Assembly (NCBI RefSeq): GCF_030929555.1
Contig: NZ_JAVFVT010000030.1
Location: 26,018-90,017 of the forward strand
Length of the DNA stretch: 64,000 nt
Direction: 5' to 3'
Source of the DNA: Paenibacillus sp. LHD-117
Lineage (GTDB): Bacteria; Bacillota; Bacilli; Paenibacillales; Paenibacillaceae
The notes beneath the pieces are model-generated. The model worked only from the letters and a program-made list of their open reading frames with translations. It did not search any database and was not told the DNA's origin. Made by a program: the position numbers and the translations under genes. Below are positions 25,674-34,207 of this stretch, one piece after another. Positions within the stretch are counted from its first letter, which is position 1. The number at the start of each line of letters is the position of its first letter.

Positions 25674-26717
25674 TTATAGTTCACCATTTTTTTGAAAGCG
25701 GGTTGCGATATGTTGCGGGTTGTTCCCAACCGCTATCGTTTGAATATTTGTATTGGTCTGGATATCGATCACCGTAACGCTGGCGGAACCATCATCCGCT
25801 ACATAGGCCCGTTTACCGTCCGGCTCGATCGCTACGTGGAAAGGGGTAACTCCAACCCCAATCGTTTTAATATTGGTGTTGGTCAATATATCAATCACGG
25901 AGACGCTATTGGAACCGGCACCTCGATTAACAACATAGGCCCGTTTCCCGTCTGACGTAATCGCGATATGGAGAGGATTATTTCCAACGGTAATATCCGT
26001 TATCTTCGTATTGGTTTGAATATCAATCACCGATACGAAGGTGGTCAAAAAATTCGCTACGTAGGCCCGTTTGCCGTCCGGAGTGATCGCGGCATAGATG
26101 GGAGTGTTTCCTACCGTTATATCTGTTATCTTCGTGTTGTTCTGGATATCAATCACCGAGACATTGGCGGAGCCGTTATTGATGACATAAGCCCGTTTCC
26201 CTTCTGGCGTGATCGCGATATGGGCGGGATTCGATCCAACAGTTATATCAATGATCTTCGTGTTCGTCTGGATATCGATCACCGATACAGTGGTGGACCC
26301 TACATTTGCGACATAGGCTCGTTTCCCGTCCGGCGTGATCGCGATATGGAACGGACTCGTCCCTACCGTTATATCCGAGATCTTCGTATTGGTCAGAATA
26401 TCGATCACCGATACTGTGGAGGGCCCTAGATTTGCGACGTAGGCCCGTTTTCCATCCGGCGTGATCGCGATGTGTTTGGGGGTGCTGCCTGTCACTATAT
26501 CTGTAATCTTCGTGTTGGTTTGGATATCGATTACCGATACAGTAGTGGAACTGAAATTCGCAACATAGGCCAGTTTTTCATCCGGCGTAATCGCGATTTG
26601 CCGTGGAGAGTTTCCTACCGGTATATTAGAGATATTCGTGTTCGTCTGGGTATCAATCACAGAGACATTGTTGGTGATGCCGGCATTCGCAACATAGGCA
26701 CGACCGATCATATTCAT
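25674..26717 (-). CDS. YVTN-family beta-propeller protein
   Basis: A 347-residue protein made of about eight near-identical ~42-residue units. Each reads roughly KRAYVAN...VSVIDIQTNTKITDITVG..P.HIAITPDG, the hallmark of YVTN propellers. There is no signal peptide, so it is either cytosolic or part of the spore coat, where leaderless propellers occur. The repeats are also strong at DNA level (126-bp period), which makes recombination and copy-number change likely. AGGAGG precedes the start. It is first in an operon with the small Cys-containing protein at 25260. Confidence 0.85.
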   Translation of the reverse strand: MNMIGRAYVANAGITNNVSVIDTQTNTNISNIPVGNSPRQIAITPDEKLAYVANFSSTTVSVIDIQTNTKITDIVTGSTPKHIAITPDGKRAYVANLGPSTVSVIDILTNTKISDITVGTSPFHIAITPDGKRAYVANVGSTTVSVIDIQTNTKIIDITVGSNPAHIAITPEGKRAYVINNGSANVSVIDIQNNTKITDITVGNTPIYAAITPDGKRAYVANFLTTFVSVIDIQTNTKITDITVGNNPLHIAITSDGKRAYVVNRGAGSNSVSVIDILTNTNIKTIGVGVTPFHVAIEPDGKRAYVADDGSASVTVIDIQTNTNIQTIAVGNNPQHIATRFQKNGEL

Positions 26718-26960
26718 TCAACCTCCTTTCTCTATTCTTTATTCAATAGAGTATGAGTAATAGATTTAACGGGTAATAGACGATTCAGCACATTTTTTTA
26801 CTCATATGGCCGATTGGCTGAAATCACAGAAACATCGTTAGCCCCGCAAAAAAGTCCACTTAACCTTGAATTTAGACCGCTTAGTTTAGAAGCGTTTCAA
26901 AATTTCCAACCACCGATTAGATTAATGTATGAAAAGTACATGAAGCGAAAGGTGGTCCCT

Positions 26961-28142
26961 ATGAAATTAGTAATTAGAATCGTGCTTGGCTTTATCCTCG
27001 TAGCTGGAATCGGATTTGGTGTATTAGCCTATATGAATAGGCCGATATCGAAAGAGGCCGTTACTGAGAAAATCGAACAACGCTTAACAAACGTACTGGA
27101 AAAAAACGATTCGTTATCCAGCGCGCTATTGACGATTTACTCTGGCGAAACAGGTTACTTTGAACAATTTGCAGTAGGGACGACCAATCGCTCCTCCGAC
27201 CAACCAGTTCGAACCGATAGTCCCTATCATGCGGCCAGCATCGGCAAAACCATGAATGCCGTTATCTATGGCCTATTAGTTGACGAAGGTAAAATCAGCT
27301 TTGACAATAAAATCGATTCTTGGCTGGAGGATGACATCCTTAAGGGATTATTCGTGGTAAACGGCACGGATTATAGCGACAAGGTCACGCTCAAACACTT
27401 ACTGAGTCATACATCGGGCGTTGGCGATTATTTCGAAGGGCCGGTTAGAAGCGGGAAACCTTTACTGGAGATGATCACAGCGAATCCGGATCTTTCGTTT
27501 ACCCCGGAGGAGTTGATTGCGTTCGCTAGAGATCACCAGGATCCTGTTGGAACGCCGGGACAACAATTTTATTATTCCGATACGGGCTATGTTTTGCTTG
27601 GTCTGATCCTAGAGGCGATCGAGGGGAAATCGTATTCGGATATTTTGGAAGAACGAATATTCGAGCCCCTGGGCATGAAGAATAGTTACCTTATGTTTTA
27701 CCAGGAAAAACCGGCTGACATCCTTGGGATTTATTTGAATGGCATCGACTTAAGCGACCGAAACGCATTGTCGGTTGACTGGGCAGGCGGCGGCGTTGTT
27801 ACCACGATGGATGATCTGCTGGCGTTCATGAGGGCTTTGGAAAATGGGGCATTCCTGTCGGATGAGGTTTATGGACAGATGACGGACTTTAGTCACCGCT
27901 ATGACAAAGGGATCTATTACGGCATGGGCATGATGCGATTCGACTTCAGCGAGTTGTCGTTTCTGTTAGGCTCAATGACGGATGTTTATGGCGGCGTCGG
28001 AGCCACGGGAACCTATGTCTTATACGATAAAGCTAAGGATACCTTTTTTATTGCCAATTTTGGATCGCTTGGTTTTGCGGAAAAAGGGATAGAAGAATTA
28101 GTAAAAATAAGAATGATTTATGATAGAATGAAAGTTGAATAA
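26961..28142 (+). CDS. Membrane-anchored serine hydrolase (class C beta-lactamase/PBP4 fold)
   Basis: A 393-residue protein with one N-terminal hydrophobic helix (residues 4-25), acting outside the membrane. The S-x-x-K nucleophile motif is S93-I-G-K96 in AASIGKTMNA. A Y-S-D motif (YYSDTGY) replaces the Y-x-N and GGVGATGTYV fills the last active-site strand. Such proteins are DD-peptidases, esterases or D-aminopeptidases acting on cell wall or peptides. AAAGGTGG precedes the chosen ATG. The frame is open further upstream, to 26814, but without a better start. The gene ends 20 bases before the tnpB element. Confidence 0.86.
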   Translation: MKLVIRIVLGFILVAGIGFGVLAYMNRPISKEAVTEKIEQRLTNVLEKNDSLSSALLTIYSGETGYFEQFAVGTTNRSSDQPVRTDSPYHAASIGKTMNAVIYGLLVDEGKISFDNKIDSWLEDDILKGLFVVNGTDYSDKVTLKHLLSHTSGVGDYFEGPVRSGKPLLEMITANPDLSFTPEELIAFARDHQDPVGTPGQQFYYSDTGYVLLGLILEAIEGKSYSDILEERIFEPLGMKNSYLMFYQEKPADILGIYLNGIDLSDRNALSVDWAGGGVVTTMDDLLAFMRALENGAFLSDEVYGQMTDFSHRYDKGIYYGMGMMRFDFSELSFLLGSMTDVYGGVGATGTYVLYDKAKDTFFIANFGSLGFAEKGIEELVKIRMIYDRMKVE

Positions 28143-28289
28143 CTCATCCATAAGTTGTCATCAAAATCGCACAGGATACTCCCGCTTCAAGTGGGGGAGG
28201 AATGTACGTCAGGCGCTAGCCTGAATGATTTTTCATATGTTCTTGACCTCCAATATATGCTATCATAAGTATAGAGAGGAGGCGAACAT

Positions 28290-29408
28290 ATGATCGTAAC
28301 CGTCACGGCAAAAATCAAGATTAAGCCGACGGATAGTCAAATTGAGGCGCTGCATCAAACCATGATCGCTTATCGGCGAGGCTGCAATCTGGTCTCTGAC
28401 TGTGTGTTCGACTCGAGCGAATTAAAGCAGCCTGCTTTGCACCGAATGACCTATCAAACCCTTCGCGGCACGATTGGTCTGCGCTCCCAAATGGCTCAGT
28501 CGGTGATGAAAACCGTCATTGCCAGATACAAGACGATTCGGAGCAGCGGCCACGATTGGACGCGCGTGCAGTTTAAGAAGCCGGAATATGATCTTGTCTG
28601 GAATAGGGATTATTCGCTGAACTCGCAGCTGTTCTCCGTGAATACACTTCAGGGCCGCATCAAAGTCCCCTTCGAATCCAAAGGAATGGAAGCTTATTTC
28701 GACGGCTCTTGGACATTCGGCACAGCAAAGCTTGTCTGGAAAAAACGCAAATGGTTTCTGCATATTCCTGTATCTAAGGAAATAGCAGTCCCTGGGCTGC
28801 AGGACATCGAACAAGTTGCTGGGATCGATCTAGGCATCAACTTTATTGCCACGGCATACGGCTCCGATGGCAAGACCGTCTTCTATCGAGGCAGGGCGCT
28901 GAAACGAAAACGAGCGAACTACAAACGATTGCGTTCCGAGCTTCAGCGCAAACAAACAGCCTCGTCACGCCGCAGGCTAAAACAAATCGGAGAGCGAGAA
29001 ACCCGCTGGATGACGGATGTGAATCATCAGGTCAGTAAGGCACTCGCCCGCCGGTACGGGGCGAATACGCTGTTCGTGCTGGAAGATTTGACAGGTATTC
29101 GTCGTGCAACGGAAAAGACCAGGTTAAAGGATCGATATGTGACGGTATCGTGGGCGTTCCACCAGCTTCGCAAAATGGTGGAGTACAAAGCGCAGCTTGT
29201 GGGATCGATCGCGATTGCAGTTGATCCGAGGCATACCTCGCAAGCGTGTCCGGTATGCGGCCACATCGCAAAAGAAAATCGGGATAAAGGGAAGCATCGT
29301 TTCCAATGCCGGGACTGCGGATATGCAAGCAATGATGACCGCATAGGCGCTATGAATCTCTGTCTGAAGGGAAAACAGTACCTTCTTCAAGGTGCAGGCG
29401 TAGCATGA
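28290..29408 (+). CDS. tnpB: TnpB RNA-guided nuclease (IS605 OrfB)
   Basis: A 372-residue TnpB of normal size. An N-terminal wedge/OrfB_IS605 region is followed by a split RuvC domain with D180 (GIDLGINF), E265 (VLEDLTG) and D350 (NDDRIGAMN). A zinc ribbon is formed by C320, C323, C340 and C343. All catalytic residues are intact, so it should be an active nuclease guided by an RNA from the element's right end. AGAGGAGG precedes the ATG, and a TTGACC-type promoter lies around 28252. It sits between a serine hydrolase and a LytTR gene. Confidence 0.95.
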   Translation: MIVTVTAKIKIKPTDSQIEALHQTMIAYRRGCNLVSDCVFDSSELKQPALHRMTYQTLRGTIGLRSQMAQSVMKTVIARYKTIRSSGHDWTRVQFKKPEYDLVWNRDYSLNSQLFSVNTLQGRIKVPFESKGMEAYFDGSWTFGTAKLVWKKRKWFLHIPVSKEIAVPGLQDIEQVAGIDLGINFIATAYGSDGKTVFYRGRALKRKRANYKRLRSELQRKQTASSRRRLKQIGERETRWMTDVNHQVSKALARRYGANTLFVLEDLTGIRRATEKTRLKDRYVTVSWAFHQLRKMVEYKAQLVGSIAIAVDPRHTSQACPVCGHIAKENRDKGKHRFQCRDCGYASNDDRIGAMNLCLKGKQYLLQGAGVA

Positions 29409-29576
29409 CTAGGCTTGCAGGGCAGCTGTCAATCTGCCCATCGATAGGCGTATGCTTATCGTGGATGTAACACCACGTTCTTCTGAACGCAAAGAGATCG
29501 GAGTTGCAGAGACGTTACCACGACCCTGGTAGTTACAAGCTCCACTTCAAACAATAGTTAAGTGGGAGTCATTGAC
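29409..29576 (+). ncRNA. Probable omega RNA (reRNA) scaffold of the tnpB element
   Basis: The region from the tnpB stop to the element end is non-coding and strongly foldable (GGGCAG/CTGCCC near 29421-29436, the terminal CTCCACTT/AAGTGGGAG hairpin). In this family it forms the 3' scaffold of the guide RNA, with the guide read from the flank starting at 29577. The 5' end of the RNA may lie inside tnpB. Confidence 0.55.
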
Positions 29577-29586
29577 TAGGAGACAC

Positions 29587-30130
29587 ATGATGGTTCAATT
29601 ATTGTGTTCGAATAAAGTGTACGAGAAGTTGAAACAAGAATGTTCCAAATACCAAATCGAGATTAAGCAAGACAGTGATTTGGTGCTCGTCGAACAAGGC
29701 TACGACATCCCGAGCGGAAAGTTTTTGCATTGTATTCGAAGCCATCGATTACATGGACGTCATCAAGCTTTTGGTGTCCGGCGTTCGAGAAGACATTCAC
29801 TTTTTGAATACTCTTACAGGTTTTAGCGATAATAAATTCGCGGTTATTGAACCAAGGGATGTGTTATACCTGGAAGCGGGTCCCGATGGCCTTATGGCGC
29901 ATACAAAATCCAAACCTTACAGTATCAAAGAAACGCTGCACTATTATGAGAACATATGGGCAGCCAAAGGTTTCGTACGGATCAATAAATCGCAGCTCGT
30001 TAATTTGCTGCATGTAAAAGAAATCGTCCCTTGGTTTAACTCCAGATACGTGCTTAGAATGGATAATCACGCTGAATTGGAAGTATCGAAGATGTTTTCG
30101 AAAAAGCTTAGGAACACACTCAACATATAG
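29587..30130 (+). pseudogene. LytTR DNA-binding regulator, frameshifted
   Basis: Reading from the ATG at 29587 (TAGGAG site) gives an N-terminal part up to DIPSGKF. At a run of five T (29722-29726) the frame changes, and the rest (IVFEAIDYMDVIKLLVSG ... LytTR domain with FVRINKSQLVNLLHVKEI) continues in another frame to 30130. With four T the protein would be an intact ~180-residue LytTR regulator. So this is either a true single-base insertion, a sequencing error in a homopolymer, or slippage-dependent expression. It lies upstream of a DUF3021 membrane protein, its usual partner and inhibitor in LytTR regulatory systems. Confidence 0.75.
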
Positions 30131-30140
30131 GAGTACCCTC

Positions 30141-30572
30141 ATGGAGAATATTCATTTCGCTAATATTATCAAGTCCTTTTTTCTTGGTCTCTTCATAGGC
30201 GTGATCTTGCAGGTTTACGACAATTCGGATGTGTTATTCGAATATAAAGTTTTGACGGTATTAGCCAGCGGAAGCATTGGCTTCCTGGTCGGTTTGATTA
30301 CGGAATGGCTGACCTCCATTCTCCCGATTCGTATGGCCAACGCTCGAATGTACTTCTTTATGAACAACTTGATCGCGCTAGTCGTGACTACGATTATTAT
30401 GGCATCCTTGATCATGATCACAAGCTCTAAAATGGTGAGCAAAGGAGAATTCGCGCCCCTCTTATTGATCGTGCTTGGCATTATCTGTATAGCGAATCTA
30501 TTTGATTATTTGATGTATCGACGAGCTCAAAATAAATTGAAAAGATTTAAAGACGAATTTAACGAAAACTAG
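30141..30572 (+). CDS. DUF3021 membrane protein, LytTR partner
   Basis: A 143-residue protein with four membrane helices (~10-28, 38-58, 72-92, 98-118) and a basic C-terminal tail, matching DUF3021. In Firmicutes these genes sit next to LytTR regulators and are thought to hold them in check at the membrane. It starts 10 bases after the LytTR stop with ATAGGAG upstream, so the two form an operon. If the LytTR frameshift is real, this partner is orphaned. Confidence 0.82.
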   Translation: MENIHFANIIKSFFLGLFIGVILQVYDNSDVLFEYKVLTVLASGSIGFLVGLITEWLTSILPIRMANARMYFFMNNLIALVVTTIIMASLIMITSSKMVSKGEFAPLLLIVLGIICIANLFDYLMYRRAQNKLKRFKDEFNEN

Positions 30573-30585
30573 AGAGAAGTACGGA

Positions 30586-30624
30586 GGCGGCGATTCGCGA
30601 ATCGCCGCCTTTTTTCTTTTTTTT
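30586..30624 (+). terminator. Strong terminator after the LytTR/DUF3021 pair
   Basis: GGCGGCGATTCG (30586-30597) pairs perfectly with CGAATCGCCGCC (30598-30609) and a long T-tract follows. The T-tract is also the insertion target of the next mobile element. Confidence 0.9.
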
Positions 30625-30694
30625 AGGCTATGTTAACCTTCATTGTTGATATTTGAAGTTAACGAACATTTGTTCTATAATAAGGGTGATCATA

Positions 30695-31205
30695 CCGAAC
30701 GTAGGCCGCGTAAGCGCGGCGGAAAAGTGAAGCACCGTGGTATCAGCAACGAGCAAATCTGCGTACTGGTCGCCAGAGACCGTCAGAAAATGACCTTTTC
30801 GGGCGTTCTTGGACGTGGGCGTATCCGTACTACGAAACTGGATGAAGCAATTGGTTCTCCCTGTCGAACTCCAATGTGCTTTGTACGGATTCCTGGCGTG
30901 CGTTCAGTTCCTATGCCAATCAAAAGGGTTTGGCACATTACCGTTTCAAGTCCGATGGGAAACAGCGCGTTAAAGGCGTTTACCATATCCAGAACGTCAA
31001 TAGCTACCATAGCCGTCTGAAGAAATGGATGGACCGCTTCAACGGAGTAGCAACCAAGTATTTGGAGCATTACCTGGCGTGGTTCCGCTATCTTGACAGC
31101 AAGGAATATGAGAATACAACGTCGAATAAGAAAAACATGTTGGTCTCCTCATGCCTGTTTTCTGTGAAGGATACGAACGCCAGACTTCGACGAATGGCTT
31201 ACTGT
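30695..31205 (+). pseudogene. Truncated, frameshifted IS1595-family transposase
   Basis: The frame to ~30860 reads RPRKRGGKVKHRGISNEQICV ... GRGRIRTTKLDEAIGS. From ~30876 another frame reads LCTDSWRAFSSYANQKGL ... HIQNVNSYHSRLKKWMDRFNGVATKYLEHYLAWFRYLD, the ISXO2-like catalytic C-terminal part. The N-terminal zinc-ribbon half is missing and a frameshift separates the two pieces, so it cannot be active. Confidence 0.85.
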
Positions 31206-31286
31206 TGAGTTTACGGGAGGATAATTCCAACTTGTGGCATTATCGTATATACACGAAAAAGGATAGTATAAGGTGGGTCGCTATTT

Positions 31287-31529
31287 ATGGAGTATGTTGA
31301 AAGATATATTGTTGAATTGGAAGATGGGACATTCGCGTTATGGGGGCAATTTGAAAAAGGTGGAGAACATAGTATACTGCCGATGAAGGATTTCTACAAT
31401 GCGACATTATTTCGAAAAGAACATGCTGAGCTCAAAGTTGTTCAGATTAATAAAGGAGAATGGCTCTATTATGGCGATGAACCCAAAAAAGCCGTAGGCA
31501 TTCGTAAAATTGAAATGAAAATTGTATAA
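31287..31529 (+). CDS. Small hypothetical protein carried inside the IS element
   Basis: An 80-residue protein starting YVERYIVELEDGTFALWGQF, with mixed alpha/beta character and no signal or membrane segment. It starts at an ATG with AAGGTGGG eleven bases upstream, and a hairpin (31567-31588) with T-rich tail follows. It lies wholly between the two element ends, so it is a passenger gene; IS1595 relatives are known to carry passengers. No function was recognised. Confidence 0.6.
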   Translation: MEYVERYIVELEDGTFALWGQFEKGGEHSILPMKDFYNATLFRKEHAELKVVQINKGEWLYYGDEPKKAVGIRKIEMKIV

Positions 31530-31566
31530 AAGACACGTTCCGCTAACGGTGAACGATAGCTTAATA

Positions 31567-31596
31567 AACCGCTCTTTACGGGGCGGTTATATTTTT
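31567..31596 (+). terminator. Terminator after the IS passenger gene
   Basis: AACCGCTC (31567-31574) and GGGCGGTT (31581-31588) form a stem with one mismatch, followed by ATATTTTT. Confidence 0.6.
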
Positions 31597-31678
31597 GGCT
31601 GAAAATCAACATTGAGATTTAACATAGCCTTTTTTTAAGATTCACTAAAGGATTAGAACCTAAGATAAGGAGGGATAG

Positions 31679-33328
31679 ATGCCCCGGAAAAGAAGAAAGA
31701 AGGCGATGAGGACGATGTTTAGAAAAACACAATTCGCTATAATCTTAGGGTTAACTTTAGCGGTTGCAACCCTATTGACCGGTTGTGAGTCGACGATGGA
31801 GTCAGATCCTGCGCCGAGTGAAGAAACACAGGTTACAACGCTTGAGTATGTGAGTGAGATGGACAAAATAAAAGTTATGTCATTCGAGATTACGGTAGGC
31901 GAAGCCGAATGGCAGGCTATGCTGGACAACGCGGCAGCAGAAGAATATATTTCGGCAGACATTACGATTAATGGTACGACGATCCGCAATGTCGGCATTC
32001 GTCCGAAAGGGAACTCCAGTCTCTCCTCGATTGTGCGAGACGAGACGACAGACCGATACAGCTTCAAAATTAAGTTTGATGAATATGTGGAGGGGCAAAC
32101 TTGGCTTGGTCTTGACAAAATCGTGCTTAACAGCAATTTTTCCGATGCAACCAGCCTAAAAGAATATTTATCGTATGACATAATGTCTTATATCGGAGTG
32201 GATGCGCCACTATTTGCTTTCGCGGACATCTCGCTTAACGGCAAGACATGGGGCTTTTATCTGGCAGTTGAGGATCTAGACAGCGGTTATCTTGAACGTG
32301 TGTATAACGATGAGGGCGAGCTGTATAAGCCCGAAGCCGCTATGGGCGCAGGCGGCATGGGCGGAGGACGGTTGCCTGACGGTGCGAATACAGGACAGGG
32401 CGTTGCTCCGAACGAGACCGATGCAACACAGAATCCTGCTCTAACGATGCCCGGCCGACCGAATGGCGGCGGGATGAGAGGCATGGCTAATAACGGCGTC
32501 TCCCTTCAATATACCGACGATGAGATCGGCAGTTATTCTGCTATCTTCGACAACGCGGCAACCAAAACGGATGAAGCCGATCAGCAGCGCGTAATTGAAG
32601 CTTTGAAAAACCTTGGCGAAGGCAAAGAGCTTGAAACCTATGTCGATGTGGACGCGGTGCTAAGGTATTTCGCCGCTCATACGGTGGTGGTCAATCTCGA
32701 TAGTTATGTGTCAAATATGGGGCATAACTACTACCTGTATGAAAACGAGGGGCAGATCAGTATTCTTCCTTGGGATTACAATCTTGCGTTCGGGGGCTTC
32801 CAGTCGGGCAGCGCATCGGATGTCGTAAACTTTCCGATCGACACCCCGGTTTCAGGCGTGAGCATGGAAGAACGCCCGTTGCTCGCCAAATTGCTTGAAG
32901 TACCCGAATATCTTGAAATGTATCACGGGTTTCTACAAGAGATCGTTGACGGTTATTTTGCCGACGGCCAATTCGAGCAGACGGTTGATAAGTTAAGCTT
33001 GACGATTTCCGAATATGTGAAAAACGACCCCACGGCCTTTTACGGCTACGAGGAATTTGAAGCGGGGATCGTGGAGCTGAAGGAGCTGGGAGCGCTTCGC
33101 GCAGAGAGCATTCAAGGGCAGCTTAACGGGACAATACCTTCAACGACGGAAAGTCAGGAAGGGGATTCAAGCGCACTAATCGACTCATCCTCTGTAAATC
33201 TGCAATCGCTAGGCTCTCAGGGGGGAGGAGGCGACCGCGGCGGTCCGGGTGGCGCCGGAGGTCCGGGCGGACAAGGCGGTTTCCCCGAAATGAACGGGAT
33301 GGATTCACAAATAGGTAAAAACCCTTGA
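31679..33328 (+). CDS. CotH-family lipoprotein (secreted kinase-like fold)
   Basis: A 549-residue lipoprotein: basic start, hydrophobic stretch and lipobox TLLTGC (Cys near residue 36). Residues ~60-450 are a CotH domain, with RPKGNSSL, KIVLNSNFSDATSLKEYLSYDIM, YLAVEDLD and the metal-site-like ILPWDYNLAFGG. An insert of ~75 Gly/Met/Pro-rich residues (250-300) and a Gly-rich tail are unusual. CotH proteins are atypical kinases of spore coats; lipid-anchored forms occur beside polyphosphate/VTC genes, not seen here. AAGGAGGGATAG directly precedes the ATG, and a hairpin with T-run spans the stop. Substrate unknown. Confidence 0.88.
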   Translation: MPRKRRKKAMRTMFRKTQFAIILGLTLAVATLLTGCESTMESDPAPSEETQVTTLEYVSEMDKIKVMSFEITVGEAEWQAMLDNAAAEEYISADITINGTTIRNVGIRPKGNSSLSSIVRDETTDRYSFKIKFDEYVEGQTWLGLDKIVLNSNFSDATSLKEYLSYDIMSYIGVDAPLFAFADISLNGKTWGFYLAVEDLDSGYLERVYNDEGELYKPEAAMGAGGMGGGRLPDGANTGQGVAPNETDATQNPALTMPGRPNGGGMRGMANNGVSLQYTDDEIGSYSAIFDNAATKTDEADQQRVIEALKNLGEGKELETYVDVDAVLRYFAAHTVVVNLDSYVSNMGHNYYLYENEGQISILPWDYNLAFGGFQSGSASDVVNFPIDTPVSGVSMEERPLLAKLLEVPEYLEMYHGFLQEIVDGYFADGQFEQTVDKLSLTISEYVKNDPTAFYGYEEFEAGIVELKELGALRAESIQGQLNGTIPSTTESQEGDSSALIDSSSVNLQSLGSQGGGGDRGGPGGAGGPGGQGGFPEMNGMDSQIGKNP

Positions 33329-33357
33329 ACGCACTCGTTCAGGGGTTTTCATTTTTT
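33317..33357 (+). terminator. Terminator overlapping the CotH stop codon
   Basis: AAAACCCTTGAACG pairs with CGTTCAGGGGTTTT around a short loop, and CATTTTTT follows. Confidence 0.75.
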
Positions 33358-33562
33358 AAAATATAAGAAAGTATAAGTTTTCACTATACTGTGCTTATAT
33401 TTCTCGGAATGAAACGCGCTGCACCGCCAAAGGACGGCGACAGCCGTTTCACCTTGTTAGACGGATACAAAGATATAACCGGAGTATATAACCTGGGATA
33501 GACTTCAGCCAATCGTTTTGTTGCTAAAATCAATATCAAACAACTGAAAGGATGAATGTGGG

Positions 33563-34207
33563 ATGTTCCAACGGATTCGAGCGCTAAGCTATGCCGGCAT
33601 GGTTGGCGGAATAGGAATCGTGGCTACAGCCTTTGTTTATGCCAACACCCACGGAACGACAACGGTGAATAATATGGGGCAGTTGCTAGGGTTGAATGAA
33701 CAGGAATGGGGGCGAATCGCAGCCGTGATTCCCGCGCTGCTCTGGGCAGCGCTGCTGGCTTTTAGGTTACGTATCGGAGATCGGATCACGCGGCTATCGG
33801 CGATCGGGTATAGGGTTGCATCGGCTGCGCTTGCAATAAGGATCTTAAGCGAACTCCCCCAATTCTTCATCGACATGCGTACGGACTATCAATCGCCCTT
33901 AGGGATGAGCTCGTGGTTATTATATTTGCTGTCCTTGCCGTTGCTGTCGATCGGTATGTTATCGATTTCTTTCGGATGCAAACGCATAGGCATGGGTGGA
34001 TTCATGTTCTATGCCCCGTTACTCGCTGGCCTGCTTACCATTCCATCGTTTCTGGCGGGCGGATTTCTAGCGGAAATATCCGATAATGGCGCAATTTTTC
34101 GTTCAAGCGCGGTTTTATTGTCCATTCCGCAAGGCTTAGCCTGGATCGGAATCGGCATCGCCGCCTTATTAACAGACTTTCCCAACCGAAAGGGTGTATG
34201 TCAATGA
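33563..34207 (+). CDS. Polytopic membrane protein of unknown function (operon with transglutaminase)
   Basis: A 214-residue protein with six likely membrane helices. Its first loop carries THGTTTVN and a GYRVA motif follows helix 2-3. The same two motifs (THGSTAIN, GYRIA) occur at the same places in the 214-residue protein at 34842, so the two are distant paralogues. GAAAGGATGA precedes the start. The stop overlaps the transglutaminase-like gene (ATGA). No family is recognised. Confidence 0.75.
   Translation: MFQRIRALSYAGMVGGIGIVATAFVYANTHGTTTVNNMGQLLGLNEQEWGRIAAVIPALLWAALLAFRLRIGDRITRLSAIGYRVASAALAIRILSELPQFFIDMRTDYQSPLGMSSWLLYLLSLPLLSIGMLSISFGCKRIGMGGFMFYAPLLAGLLTIPSFLAGGFLAEISDNGAIFRSSAVLLSIPQGLAWIGIGIAALLTDFPNRKGVCQ

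Larger units (their letters stand above)
28160..29576 (+). mobile_element. IS605/IS1341-type element carrying only tnpB
   Basis: The left end shows a hairpin near 28179-28199 (CTCCCGCTT/AAGTGGGGGAG). The right end has a CTCCACTT/AAGTGGGAG hairpin at 29540-29568 and ends in TTGAC (29572-29576), as right ends of this superfamily do. TTGTC at 28155-28159 is a candidate left target motif. There is no tnpA, so movement would need one in trans. The exact left boundary is inferred. Confidence 0.7.
30626..31629 (+). mobile_element. IS1595-type insertion element with 8-bp target duplication
   Basis: The ends start GGCTATGTTAA on both sides and match over ~24 bases with four mismatches (left 30626-30649; right, reversed, 31629-31606). 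TTTTTTTA is duplicated directly outside (30618-30625 and 31630-31637), the 8-bp duplication known for IS1595 elements. Inside are a broken transposase, an 80-residue passenger gene and its own terminator hairpin. Length 1004 bp. It landed in the T-tract of the preceding terminator. Confidence 0.85.

Noticed and set aside
25674..26717. 126-bp direct repeats considered as a CRISPR or satellite array
   Set aside because: The repeats are in-frame coding units of the YVTN propeller without spacers.
25692..26756. Plus-strand frames opposite the YVTN gene
   Set aside because: They simply mirror the DNA repeats of the propeller gene.
26814..26960. In-frame N-terminal extension of the serine hydrolase
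   Set aside because: No ribosome site at 26814; AAAGGTGG and the membrane anchor support the start at 26961.
33411..33450. Riboswitch (cyclic-di-GMP or purine type) before the membrane/transglutaminase operon
   Set aside because: The conserved core bases of these classes are not present.
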